Assembly (NCBI GenBank): GCA_028456385.1 | Contig: JALNQF010000465.1 | Span: 1-28,437 of the forward strand | Length of the DNA stretch: 28,437 nucleotides | Direction of reading: 5' to 3' | Source: Ophiosphaerella korrae | Taxonomy: Eukaryota; Ascomycota; Dothideomycetes; Pleosporales; Phaeosphaeriaceae | Part shown: in pieces, positions 8,512 to 18,663 of the stretch | How positions within the stretch are numbered: the stretch's first letter is position 1 | How the letters are laid out: the number at the start of each line of letters is the position of its first letter | Notes under the pieces: model-generated | Seen by the model: only the letters and a program-made list of their open reading frames with translations | Told to the model about the DNA's origin: nothing | The model's database searches: none | Translations under genes and position numbers: made by a program

Positions 8512-9010
8512 TATTAAGTCCTTAGAACTAAGTAAAGGTAACAAGAGTAAGTAGGCTTCTATAAGATAGGTAAGGTTAATAAATAAATTAGTTACTTAAC
8601 TTAATTAATAGTTAGCTCTTATTAGAGTATTATAAGGTATATAAGTATTAATAGATAGATAAGAATCTAATTAAAGTATTAGTTATAATACTCTATTAAG
8701 ATAAAAAGTAAAGAAGAGATTAAATATAATAGTCTATAAAGGTCTATTAACGTTCCTATATACTTACTATCTAGTATTTATTCCTAAGCGCTTACTCTAG
8801 AGCGTTTACTCTAGAGCGCTTATTCTAGAGTATTTACTCTAGAGCGCTTATTCTAGAGTATTTACTCTAGAGCGCTTATTCTAAAGTATTTACTCTAGAG
8901 TATTTACTCTAGAGCGTTTACTACTAAATAGTTACGTATTCTACTACGCTATATTACTTAGCCTAATCGCGTATAATATAATAGCTTACCTACTACTTAG
9001 TATTATAATA
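8512..9010 (-). repeat. 3' LTR of C (499 bp)
   Basis: Starts TATTAAGTCC and ends AGTATTATAATA; TG...CA has become TA...TA. It is a direct repeat of 14947-15361. The 84-bp length difference equals exactly six copies of the 14-bp unit in the internal array, so the LTRs are otherwise collinear. Confidence 0.9.
8788..8913. repeat. 14-bp tandem array in C 3' LTR, 9 units
   Basis: Nine head-to-tail units of the type GCGCTTACTCTAGA, each holding the palindrome CTCTAGAG across unit borders. Units alternate between GCG and RIP-like GTA starts and between TTACTC and TTATTC. The CG-rich starts stand out from the AT-rich surroundings. A partial unit (GCGTTTACT) follows at 8914. The other LTR has only three units at 15223-15264. 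Confidence 0.9.
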
Positions 9011-9026
9011 CTATCTCTTTTTCTTA
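9011..9026 (-). other. Polypurine tract of C
   Basis: On the minus strand the bases directly before the 3' LTR read AAGAAAAAGAGATAG, a purine tract in the position expected for the plus-strand primer. The GAGATAG end matches the family 1 tract of Z and B. Confidence 0.7.
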
Positions 9027-9244
9027 CGCTAAGTCTATCTTTAGGCCTAGGCCTCTATTAGCTAGGTCTAGCTTATAAGTAGTTTACTCTACCTTCTAGT
9101 TAAAAACTATCTTACTATAATATTACCTCTCTTATAGTCTTATAGACTTTATCTCTTATTAGAAATCTTTACTATAAACTATATTTTAGAAATACTTTAT
9201 TTATATTATTCTTTTTTAGGTATTCTTTATTTTATTATACTAGA

Positions 9245-9620
9245 TTCTACTCTAAAGTATACTAAGTATACTTATATAAAGCGTCTCTATATTAGTATAA
9301 CTTAAAAGTTTCTAAATTAAACTTATAAAAAGTTTTATAAAAAGGCTAATAATAATAAAAAACTTTTTACTATTATTATTACCTATTTACTATATAATAA
9401 GAAAATATTAAAATCTACTAAAGAGTGTACTTGTTATAAAGCCTTATACTTAGTGTTAGAGTTAGAGTAAGAAGGTAATAAGGTCTTAGTATAGGTTCTT
9501 AACTATTCTACTACTACTATTAATATTACCTCTTCTCTTACTATTTAGTCTACTATTAGCTTATTAAATAAATTTATTATAACTAAGAGTACTTTATAAG
9601 CTCTACGTAGTTAGGTTTAT
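9245..9620 (+). pseudogene. Antisense tail ORF of C, decayed
   Basis: Lies between the chromodomain end and the polypurine tract of C, on the opposite strand to its pol. At 9248-9301 the frame reads YSKVY-stop-VYLYKASLY-stop-YN. With Tyr taken as RIPed Cys this resembles the Tyr/Cys cluster of the antisense frame of Z, B and E (AYKVYIYANMYSSYN in Z). From about 9306 another frame is open and reads a charged segment (KKFYKKANNNKK, KSTKECTCYKALYLVLELE) that ends near ITKSTLQALRS at about 9620. As in family 1, the Cys-like part and the helical part are in different frames. Function unknown. The resemblance is short and judged by eye. Confidence 0.45.
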
Positions 9621-9659
9621 TATAAAACTTTCTTTTACTAATATATCTATTATATCCTA

Positions 9660-11150
9660 GCTATAGCTTTATATATCTTGTATATCCTAGTATATTATAC
9701 TTGTTTTTTACTTTCTTAAGTATTTACTAATAATTTTATAGATTAGCTTTAGGTTCCTATATATTTTTACTTACTAAGTAGCCTTTCTATTTTACTAGCT
9801 ACTTTTAGAGAAACTATATACTTTAGAAGGCGTTACGTCCTATTTCTTAATATCTCTATAGGTCTTTAACTTTAAACTTATTATCTTCTTCTTTCTAATA
9901 TTAATATTATTACTATACTAGTATTTTTAACTTAGCTAGTTTTAGTAGGCTTATATAAAACTTAGGGTATACCTTAGTATCTTTAAGTAGTTCTAGTGTT
10001 TTTATTACTAGCCTATTATCTTCCTTAACTAAAAATAGTCTAACCTTAATATAGTCTAGTTCTTTACTAAGTTACTTTATCTATAGATTCTTTATATAAA
10101 GATATACTTTATCTCCTTCTTTTAGCTAAAGTACTATTTTTTATTTTTAGTTAATATAAGAAATACTTTATTTCTAAGCTTCTTTTAGTTTTTATCTTAT
10201 CTTATTATAGAGTTCTTATATATCTTTAACTCTAACTAATACTACTTCTATCTTAGGTCCTAGTAGTATTCTCTTAAATAAATTAGAGTATATCTTATAG
10301 TTTATAAAATATAGTATTTTACTTATTACTTTTAAGTACTTATTATTATATACTAATTATACTATAAGTAATAGTAATACTTAATTATTCTACTTCTAAT
10401 TACTATAATTCCTTAGGTATATCTTTAACGTCCTATTAATTTATTCTATCTATCTATCTATAGATAATAGGCTATTAATAGCTTTCTTTTTATCTCTATT
10501 ACTATAAGTAGCGTTATCTAGTAATTAGATATAAAAAGCTTATCTCTATTACTAATAATACTTTTTAGTATCCTATATCTTTGTATTAGTACTTCTAGTA
10601 GTACGTATCCTAGCTAATCTACTATATAGTTACTTTAGAATTTCTCTATCTTAGTGTATTTTATAAATTAGTCTATAATTACTATTATTATATTATATCT
10701 TATTTTTATTACTAAGTCTTTTAATATTAGTAGTCTTATAATAAAGTCTATTATAATATCTATCTATAGTTCTTCTAGTATCTTAATTACTTATATTTCT
10801 TTATAGAGTATATATATCTTATACTTATTCTTCTAGTAATCTATATATTCTTTAATAAACTACGTTACTTTCTCCTTTATCTTACTAAATCTATAATTCC
10901 TCTAGATTAGTTCTATAGTTTGTGTAATCTCTAGGTACTTATATACTAGGTTATTATAGTATTATTATATAATTACTTTTTATAATTCTTCTAGAACTTT
11001 ATTTATAATCTTAACTAGGTTATTAATTTCTTACTCTTCTACTAGTTGTATATTTAGTACTAGGTATCTTTATCTATTATCTTAGAGTATAACTTCTTTT
11101 ACTACTTATTTCTTTCCTATAATATTATATCTTTAGCTAAGCGTGTCTAC
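9660..11150 (-). pseudogene. C integrase with GPY/F module and chromodomain
   Basis: Minus strand. The catalytic core is recognisable from IIIDFIIRLL with the first Asp of the DDE triad at 10746-10748, followed by VIVIDQFIKYTK (family: VVVDRFSKxAHF) at about 10690-10650. The C-terminal module at about 10130-9940 reads LKEGDKVYLYIKNL and then KVYPKFYISLLKLA, the typical end of chromovirus integrases. The chromodomain follows at about 9870-9680 with stop-KGYLVSKNI-stop-EP where the family has WKGYxxxENTWEP, each Trp turned into a stop. The zinc-binding N-terminus lies near 10900-11100, with its Cys/His read as Tyr. The protein would insert the cDNA into the host genome. Confidence 0.8.
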
Positions 11151-11520
11151 TTAGCTATTTTCCTTACTTAGTACGTACTAAATCTTAAATTTATACTATC
11201 TTAGTAGCTCTAACTATTATATCTACTTATCTTTTAACTTTTTACTTATTATAAAGTATATTAAGTTCTTATAATCTATCTTAATAATTACTTCTACTAC
11301 GCTTTTAGCGTATACTCTCTAATATTTAAGTATATTAACTATTATAAGTAGCTCTTTATTATATACGTTATATCTTTCTTTTTATTTTATAAACTTCTCT
11401 AAATAGTATATAATTAGATACTATTTCTCTTTATACTCTTGTAGCGCTATTACTCTATAAGCTAGGTTAGATATATCTATCTTAATAACTAAGGTCTTAT
11501 TACTATAAAATTACTTTAGA
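11150..11520 (-). pseudogene. C RNase H
   Basis: RNase H domain following RT. TLVIKIDISNLAY at about 11500-11462 stands for the ETDASxxAxG block with its first catalytic Asp kept. DYKNLIYFI at about 11282-11255 stands for TDHKNLxYF, with His to Tyr. It removes the RNA strand during reverse transcription. Stops at former Gln and Trp codons. Confidence 0.75.
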
Positions 11521-11599
11521 ACTAGTAGTATAATATAAGCTTACTTAAGTTCTTTATAAGCTTATTTCTACTCTACTCTTTATTCTTATATTATATCTT

Positions 11600-12480
11600 T
11601 TTTTATAAGCTTTATAAGTAGTAGTACTTTTTTTAAAAATTCTTCTATAAAGTATTAGTTAAAGTTAATAAATCCTAAGAATAATTATACGTCTTTAACT
11701 ATCTTAGGTTCTTTCTATTCTTCTACTACTTTAATCTTTTCTTAGCTTATCTTAACTTTGTTAATACCTATTATATATTCTAGAAACTCTACTTCTATTT
11801 TATACTATTTATACTTCTCTAGCTTTAGTTATAGGTTATATTAGTCTAAGTACTATAGTACTATTATTACTTACTCTACGTACTTACTTTCTTCTTTAAA
11901 ATATATTAGTATATTGTCTAGGTATACTATAATAAACTTATCTAAGTATTCTTATAATATATTGTTAATTAGTCTTTAGAACGTTACTAGTATATTTATT
12001 AGTCTAAAGGGTATTACTATATACTTATAATATCTATAGTGTATTTAGAATACTATCTTCTACTTTTTACTTACTTTAATTTATATTAAGTAGTATCTAT
12101 CCTTTAGGTCTAGCTTTATAAAAATCTTAGCTTAGCTTAGCTTATTTTAGAGTTTATCTATATTTAGTAGTAGGTATTAGTCTTTTACTATAATATTGTT
12201 TAGTTTTTAGTAGTTTACGTATATCTTTAGTAGTTCTTTCTTCTTTAGTATAAAGAGAATTAGAAATCCTACTAATAATAAGGATTCTTATATATATCCT
12301 TTTTTTAGATCTCTATTTAGTTTTTCTTAGAGTATTACTAATTTACTCTCTATTAATTAGTAAATAGGTCTAAAAAGTAGCTCTTTTCTTTCTTATAACT
12401 TAATTGTATAGTCCTAAAGTTAGTACTTAAGTAATACTAGTATATCTATCTCTTTTATAAACAAGTAGCTAAACTTCTTA
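11600..12480 (-). pseudogene. C reverse transcriptase
   Basis: Blocks read in order on the minus strand. KKGYIQESLLLVGFLILFIPKK at about 12310-12245 is cited in part here: GYIQES and ILFIPKK match GFIRPSxSPxxxPVLFVKKK. KIFIKLDLKDRYY at about 12132-12090 matches FTKLDLxxAY. FIIVYLDNILIYF has its YLDN catalytic box at 11913-11924. FLGFINF lies near 11690-11660. The second catalytic Asp is Asn, as in B and E. Stops replace Gln and Trp codons. Confidence 0.85.
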
Positions 12481-12689
12481 TATTATTCTAAGATCTTAAG
12501 AGTTACGCGTTACTTCTTTACTCTTACTTCTTAGCCTAGTACCCTACTAGTACTTATAGAGTTACTTATTCTTTCCTAATAAGTTACTATTAAAGCTACT
12601 CTCTTATATAGTACCTTCTTATCTACTATTAAACGCTACTAATACGTAGGCTTAGATCTACGTATATCTTTATAGTTATTAAATAAGAA

Positions 12690-13070
12690 GTTCTAGTTTT
12701 TCTAATTAACTCTAGGATTAAACTCTTGTAGCTATAAGAGTCCTAGTATAATATCTTTGTTAGCTAAAACTAATACGTCTAAGGTAATCCTTATACTATA
12801 TCCTTAAATAATAATCTTTATAGTTACTTTATTACTAACTATTAAGTTTCTTAGTATTAGCTATCTATTTGCAATATAGATTAGATATAGTATTTTCTTT
12901 ACTTATAGTTAGAGTCTTACTTATTCTACTACTTCTAGTATAATTAGGTTTATAAATAACCCTAAATCTACTAATACTTTTATTCTTTTTCTCCTTATCT
13001 TTACTAGGAGTTTAATAAGTCTTTTAGCGTTAATAGTATTATAGCTTCTAGATATATATCTAGTGTTAGC
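12690..13070 (-). pseudogene. C retropepsin-like protease
   Basis: KVLVDLGLFIN is read on the minus strand, with the active-site block DLGL at 12957-12968. Relative to the family Asp-Ser-Gly-Ser/Ala, both Leu are TTA and so could come from TCA Ser codons by the RIP change CA to TA. The catalytic Asp is kept in this copy; the homologous block in G (25761-25772) reads DLEL. The roughly 1 kb between this block and the gag zinc knuckle (13070-14070) is stop-ridden and unassigned. Confidence 0.65.
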
Positions 13071-14069
13071 TATTTACTTAAAAAAAACTTAATCTTATAA
13101 TCTTTATTTATCTTTTACTAAAATCCTTAGAGTATCTTAATCTCTTTATATTATTTATACTTTTCTAGTGTATAGGTTTACTAGATTAGATTAATATATT
13201 AGTTATTTACAAGTATCTTACTTATATTTATATCTTCTTTAGTTATACCTAGAAAGTACTCTACTTCTTACTTATCCTATAGGTATTATTTATATCTTAC
13301 GTTTATATACTCTTCTTAGTTCTATTTATATTTAGATTTTCTATAAAGAAAATATCTAGATCTTATCTTATTAGAATAGTAAGTAAAGTAGTTATTATAG
13401 TAAGATCCTATCTATAATAGTAGTAGATAGTTTAGGTTATATAAGTATAGCTAGTATTATAGTTCTTATATTAATACTAGATCTATAATAATTAGCGCCT
13501 AATTATTATTAGTATATAATAATTTATATTACTAGATTTACTTTACTTTACGTATCTAGTATTCTTTATCTTACTATTCTTTTACTAAGTAGTAGCTATT
13601 TACTAGTTTCTAGATTTCTTTTATAAATCTATGTTATACTTTAGCGTTCTCTTACTTTAGCTCTAGTATTCTAGGTACTATTTTATATTTAGAAGTCTTA
13701 AGCTTTTAGTTTTCTTTCTTATTCTTATCCTAAGCTATATATACTTACTTTCTTAGATATAGCGTTGTTTTACGCCTATACTTTACCTTTCTCTAGTATA
13801 GCTAAAGGTATTCTAAGGTATCTATCTTAGCTTACTTCTACTTTAGCTAATACCTCTTTACGTAGCTTTATACTCTTAGTAGTATATTTATAGCTTTTAC
13901 TTTATTATCTATTATAAAGTTACTTAGCTTTATAGTAATCTTATAGTAGTTATATCTTTTACTTATATCTTACTACTAGAGGTTTATAGTCTTATAATCT
14001 CTTTTCTCTTAGCTTCTTCTAGAGATTACTTCTTATTCTTCCTCTCTATTATTATCTTACCTCTTAAGT

Positions 14070-14880
14070 ATATTAATTTAATATATTATCTTATTCTTTA
14101 CTTAGTAATTCTTTACTAAGTACCTTATTTTACTATACTTGTAGTATTTTTAGCTTTTTACTCTCTTAGAGTTCTTATAGTAATAGTATTCTTGTTTTCC
14201 TAGGTTTATATTATTAATATATATCTTATCTAGCTTAAAGTATTTATAGCTACCTTAAACTTAGTTATTCTTATATTTACGTTAGTACTTATACTTAGCT
14301 TTATACTTCTTACTATCTATATATAGTACTTTACTATTCTTAGCTTCTACTATATATTTATATATATAGTTATTAACTTAAATTACTTCTTCTATTAGGT
14401 CTTCTAACGTCTTTATTATAGCTTTACTACGTATTAGCTTACTTTAGATATTACTCTTAAGTCTCTATTAAAATATCCTTATTAATAACTTATTATTCTA
14501 TTCTATTTATATTACGTAGCTTTAGAATTTATTAGTATAGTCTACTACTACTTTATATTGTTATAGTTACTATATTACGTACTCTACTACTACTATCTTA
14601 TTTACTAGTAGAAAAGCTTATTATACTTTATCTTTAAACTTAATTTATTCTTTAAATATCTTGTTATAGTTACTATTATTATTATTAAAGTATTTCTTAA
14701 AGTATAGCGTAACCTATTTCTCTACTTTACTCCTTATATAAGATAATATAAGTATAGCTCTATCTTTATCTTAAACTTAGTCTACTTTAAAAAAAAGATT
14801 AAGTTATAAGATCTATAGCTTAAGCTTATTTTATTCTCTATAGTAGAGGTCTAGCTTAGTAACCTTAGAAGTAGTAGTAT
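14070..14880 (-). pseudogene. C gag with one CCHC zinc knuckle
   Basis: Read on the minus strand from near 14880. The capsid-like region is rich in Lys, Gln-derived stops and aromatic residues (for example FKKYFNNNNSNYNKIFKE around 14710-14650). A single zinc knuckle at about 14152-14105 reads YYKYSKIRYLVKNY; with Tyr read as Cys/His this is C-x2-C-x4-H-x4-C. Family 1 gag has two knuckles, so the families differ here. The start codon is not determinable. Confidence 0.75.
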
Positions 14881-14929
14881 AAGTTACTCTTATACGCTAG
14901 TTATCTATATTTATTAACGTATTACTTAT

Positions 14930-14946
14930 CTTAAAAGTATTTAATA
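14930..14946 (-). other. Putative primer-binding site of C
   Basis: The bases after the 5' LTR read TATTAAATACTTTTAAG on the minus strand. The identical sequence lies at the same place in G (27690-27706), so it is a conserved leader element. It shows no plain TGG tRNA match. Confidence 0.35.
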
Positions 14947-15361
14947 TATTAAGTCCTTAGAACTAAGTAAGAGTAACGAGGGTAAGTAGGCTTCTATAAG
15001 ATAGGCGAGGTTAATAAATAAGTTAGTTACTTAACTTAATTAATAGTTAGCTTTTATTAGAGTATTACAAGGTATATAAGTATTAATAGATAGATAAGAA
15101 TCTAATTAAAGTATTAGTTATAATACTCTATTAGGATAAGAGGTAAAGAAGAGATTAAATACAATAGTCTATAAAGGTCTATTAACATTCTTATATACTT
15201 ACTATCTAGTATTTATTCCTAAGCGCTTACTCTAGAGTATTTACTCTAGAGCGTTCGCTCTAGAGCGTTTACTACTAAATAGTTACGTGTTCTACTACGC
15301 TATATTACTTAGCCTAATCGCGTATAATATAATAGCTTACCTACTACTTAGTATTATAATA
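14947..15361 (-). repeat. 5' LTR of C (415 bp)
   Basis: Runs from TATTAAGTCC to AGTATTATAATA, collinear with 8512-9010 apart from scattered transitions and six fewer 14-bp units. The array lies at 15223-15264 (three units plus a partial one). It keeps ACGTG and TTCGCTC words that are RIPed in the other LTR. Confidence 0.9.
15223..15264. repeat. 14-bp tandem array in C 5' LTR, 3 units
   Basis: Units GCGCTTACTCTAGA, GTATTTACTCTAGA and GCGTTCGCTCTAGA, followed by the same partial unit GCGTTTACTACT as in the other LTR. Confidence 0.9.
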
Positions 15362-15366
15362 ACTTA
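15362..15366. repeat. Target-site duplication of C, right copy
   Basis: ACTTA, the partner of ACCTA at 8507-8511. The B frame resumes immediately after it. Confidence 0.75.
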
Positions 15367-15770
15367 CTAGTAATAGTAAAAATAGATATATCTAATTTAG
15401 TCTATAGAATAGTACTAATATAGGAAGACCTAAAGACTAAATAAGAATACTTAGTTAAATACTTCTTTAAGAAAATAAAACTAGTAGAGCTTAACTACTT
15501 AATTTATAATAAAGAGATACTAGTAATCTATAAAGTATTTAAATAATAAAGAATATACTTATAAGAAGTAAAGTATAAAATAAAAGTTTATATAGATTAT
15601 AAAAACCTTATAAAGTTTATAATAAAAAAAGATTTATTATAATACTATATAAGATAGTAGGAATTCTTATTAATATTTAACTTAGAAATTATATATATAA
15701 AAGGAAAAGATAATTAATTTATAGATACTCTAAGTAGAAAGCTAGACTTATAAGAAGAAGTAAATACTAC
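15367..15770 (+). pseudogene. B RNase H
   Basis: Continuation of B pol after C. VIVKIDISNLVY at about 15372-15408 is the ETDAS block, keeping the first Asp. KLVELNYLIYNKEIL at about 15477-15520 matches LTPAELNYxIxDKELLAI. YIDYKNLIKFI at about 15590-15625 matches LTDHKNLxYF. IDTLSRKLDL at about 15722-15752 matches the ADALSRR end. The best preserved stretch of B in terms of recognisable words. Confidence 0.85.
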
Positions 15771-15899
15771 TAGTATAGTTCTAATTAAGAATAAAAATAG
15801 ATATTTAGTCTTAAATATACTTAAAATAGCTACTATACTTAAAAGAATAACTAGTACGCTAGATAAATAGATTTAGAAAATAATATAAGAAGTATTTAA

Positions 15900-17010
15900 A
15901 AAAATAGAAAAACTAGAAATCTAAAAAGGATTTATATAAGCTTATAGAAGGATATATATTCTAAAGAAGATCTAAAGGGAATTTATATAATAATTCTATA
16001 AGCTACTAGTATATAGATACTAGGAAATTAAGAAAATACTAAATAAACTTCTAAGAAACTACTATATCCTAAAAGTAAAATAACTAGTAGAAGAAGTACT
16101 ATAAGATTATATAGAATACTATAGAAATAAGTATAATAGATACGTACTATATAGAATACTATAACTAGTTAAAGTACTAAAATAACTTTAGAGAGTAATA
16201 ATAATAGACTTTATTACAAAGCTACCTAAATTAAAAAACCTAATATTAGGAGTTAAATATAATAAAATCCTAATAATAGTAAATAAGCTTATAAAGTATA
16301 TATACTTTAGACTATATAAAGAAAAAAGTAGAATAGAAGTTACTATATATTAGGTTATAATAACTATAATAAGCTAATATAGTACTCTAGATAAGATTAT
16401 TATAAATAAAGATATATAGTTTATATTAAAACTATAGAAAATAATAATAGTATAATTAAGAATATAATATATAATATTAATAGTATATTATCTATAAATA
16501 GATAGATAATTAGAAAGAATAAACTAGATAGTAGAATAGTACTTAAGATACTACTTTAACTAGGTATAGTTACTACCTATAGTATAGTTAGTATATAATA
16601 GCGTAAAGAATATAGTAATAAAAGTATTACTTTTCTTTATAAACTATAGATTTAATCTTTATATATAGAATACTAAGAAATATAGAATCTTAGACCTTAA
16701 GAAGAGAAAACCTTATAAATAGACTAAAAGAAATATATAATTAACTAAGATAGGACGTAGAATTCCTATATAATTAAATAGTAAAGTACTATAATAAAAA
16801 GTATAAAAAGAGACCTTAATTTAAAAAAGGAGAAAAAGTATAGTTAGTATAAAAAAATATTAAAAGTAAATAATTAAGCTTAAAACTTAACTATATAAAG
16901 ATTAGACTATATAAAGTTAAAAAAAAAGTTATACTAATTATATTTAAACTAAAACTACTAAGTAAAATAAAGATATACTTACCCTTTTATATAGTATTAC
17001 TAGAGATAGT
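15900..17010 (+). pseudogene. B integrase (HHCC, DDE core, GPY/F)
   Basis: HHCC zinc finger at about 15995-16135: LVYRYQEI (family: VHGHxGxxKT) and LLRNYYILK, then DYIEYYRNKY where the family has CxxCQRxK. All four zinc ligands are Tyr. In the DDE core the first Asp is at 16207-16209 (IIIDFITKLPK), the second is Asn at 16405-16407 (INKD for TDRD), and Glu is kept at 16513-16515 (LERIN for TERxN). The block LLPIV-stop-LVYNSVKN at about 16570-16620 matches LPxAQFAYNS. The C-terminal part KKGEKV-stop-LV at about 16825-16850 and IRLYKVKKKV (GPY/F) at about 16900-16935 lead into FYIVLLEIVL. The protein would integrate the cDNA; this copy is dead. Confidence 0.85.
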
Positions 17011-17029
17011 ACTATAAAATATAAAACTA

Positions 17030-17275
17030 CTAGTATATAAAGTAGATATATATAGAGAATAAGAAGAATAAAAAGTTAAAGAAATTTTAGTATACTAGTT
17101 CTATAATAGTAGAAACTACTACTTAGTAAAATAGATAGGTATAGATAAAAAAAAGTAACTATAAGAAGATATATAGAAACTAGAAAATAACTTTAATTAC
17201 TTTAAAAAACTAAAAGAGTTCTAAAGTTAAAACTCTCTAAAGTACTTTATAGTAAACTAAGAAAATTAATACTAC
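17030..17275 (+). pseudogene. B chromodomain
   Basis: VDIYRE followed by EE-stop-KVKEILVY at 17041-17100, then YYLVK-stop-IG at about 17110-17140 where the family has YLVKWKGY. The structure is the same as in Z 255-440, with Trp lost to TAG. The 3' end overlaps the antisense frame at 17193-17275. Confidence 0.8.
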
Positions 17276-17765
17276 TACTACTAGATAAAAAGGTAATAAG
17301 AACGCCTAATATAATAGGAGTAAGAGTAACCTCTACTATAACTTTAAAATTAAGCTTAGACTCTATAAAAGTAGCTTATTTAATAGACTTCTTATTATTT
17401 AAAGCTTTTATTTTATAAAGATAAATTAAATAAGTATAATTTTCTACTTATATACTTAGAATTTAATTACGTTCTTTTTTAGCTTTAGTAATTTATTTAG
17501 ATAGTTTATCTTAAGTATAGTTAATAGCTCTCTCTATTATAAATAAGTATAGACATAAAAATAAGTATTATTAACTTATATTCTATAAGAGATATACTAA
17601 AAAGATTACAAGATATATTAGTATTAATATAAATATATACTTTATAAGCCTTACTATATTTTAAAGAAATATAGTAATACTATAATATAATATATAATCT
17701 ACTAATTAAAGATAATAGAAAGTAGATTTAGTAAGTATATAAAAAGATAAAGAGCTTAATATTAA
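17193..17765 (-). pseudogene. Antisense tail ORF of B, decayed
   Basis: Second copy of the frame seen in Z. The upstream part reads SLKYSKAYKVYIYINTN with the Tyr/Cys cluster at 17652-17605, one residue still being Cys (TGT). The downstream part from 17528 reads RAINYT and then a helical segment with KIKALNNKK, which is identical to Z, then SKLNFKV and the C-terminus LESFNFRTLL near 17193-17240. Differences from Z are mostly conservative replacements or RIP-type changes, so the frame was under coding constraint before decay. The two parts are in different frames, as in Z. Confidence 0.55.
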
Positions 17766-17819
17766 TAAAGAAACTAGATTAATAACTTTAGCCCTAGAGT
17801 AGATAATCTAGAGCCTACT

Positions 17820-17834
17820 TAGAAGAGGAGATAG
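17820..17834 (+). other. Polypurine tract of B
   Basis: TAGAAGAGGAGATAG sits directly before the 3' LTR start at 17835; purine-rich and conserved with Z and E. Confidence 0.75.
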
Positions 17835-18066
17835 TATTATAGGTATAACAAGAGAAATCGAGATAGAGCTAATTAATCTTAACTTAGATACTAATAAAGT
17901 ATAAGACAAGTAAAGTAATAATTTTAATTAGAAAACTACTTATAACTAAGATATATAGTAGTAATCTATAATTATATATAAATAGATTAAAGTAATCTAT
18001 AATAATATACTAATAGATTAAAGTAATCTATAGTTATATATAAATAGATTAGTATAAGTATATAGT
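17835..18066 (+). repeat. 3' LTR of B, first part
   Basis: Starts TATTATAGG. It contains a degraded TAATCTATAAT inverted-repeat module at 17961-18051, like Z and D. It is broken by E at the duplication TAATA (18067-18071) and continues at 25425-25616. The two parts plus one duplication copy make 429 bp, the family length. Confidence 0.8.
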
Positions 18067-18071
18067 TAATA
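18067..18071. repeat. Target-site duplication of E, left copy
   Basis: TAATA, matched by TAATA at 25420-25424. Low complexity makes a chance match possible, but the B LTR alignment resumes exactly there. Confidence 0.7.
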
Positions 18072-18513
18072 TATAATAAGCCTACTATTATTAACTATAG
18101 TATCTTATCTTATAAGAGTTAGTAGATTAGGAGATAATAATAAAAGCTTATATAGTAATCTATAATAACTATAGATAATAGAAGATATTTTATACCTATC
18201 TTATATTAGCGTTCTATAGTTAAAGGATTAAATTACTAATACTATCCTAATAATACGTATTACTATTAACTATATAGTACTACTATTTCTATAGCTTTAT
18301 AGCTTTATAGGCGCTAAGCCTTATAAAGTTATAAAGTCTACTAGCTTTATAGCTTTATAGATACTAAGCTTTATAAAGTTATAAAGTTATTACGTATCTT
18401 AGTTATAACTAACTTCCTAATTAAAGTTATTACTCTACTCTTCTTATACTTTATTAGCGCTTAAGTATAGACTAATTAGCTCTATCTTGTTTTCTCTTAT
18501 TACGTCTATAATA
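18072..18513 (-). repeat. 3' LTR of E (442 bp)
   Basis: Runs from TATAATAAGCC to GTCTATAATA. The centre (18293-18392) has two tandem 50-bp units, each with AGCTTTATAGCTTTATAG and the inverted half CTTTATAAAGTTATAAAG. The partner LTR at 25028-25419 has only one unit, which accounts exactly for the 50-bp length difference. Confidence 0.9.
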
Positions 18514-18529
18514 CTATTCTCCTCTCTAA
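18514..18529 (-). other. Polypurine tract of E
   Basis: Minus strand AGAGAGGAGAATAG directly before the 3' LTR; same position and purine character as in Z and B. Confidence 0.75.
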
Positions 18530-18663
18530 GTAGGTTCTTATTTCTCTATCTTAGTACTAGAGTTATTAACTCTATTTCTTTATCGATATTAAGTTCTTTA
18601 TTATTCTCTATACCTTATTATTTCTAATATAATAAAGTACTTCTTACTAATTAGGTTACTTAA

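Larger units (their letters stand above)
8512..15361 (-). mobile_element. C: full-length family 2 Ty3/Gypsy chromovirus
   Basis: A 6850-bp minus-oriented element with both LTRs (14947-15361 as 5' LTR, 8512-9010 as 3' LTR), gag, protease, RT, RNase H, integrase, chromodomain, a tail with an antisense frame, and a polypurine tract. It is flanked by a 5-bp duplication and inserted into B. Gene order and the chromodomain place it among fungal chromoviruses. Its LTR and gag differ from family 1 but match G at 25617-27822. It keeps clearly more CG than B, E or G, so it is one of the younger insertions, yet all frames are closed by RIP. Confidence 0.9.

Noticed and set aside
8788..8913. Regular repeats resembling a CRISPR array
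   Set aside because: The 14-bp units are contiguous with no spacers, sit inside an LTR, and recur in the partner LTR; the genome is fungal.
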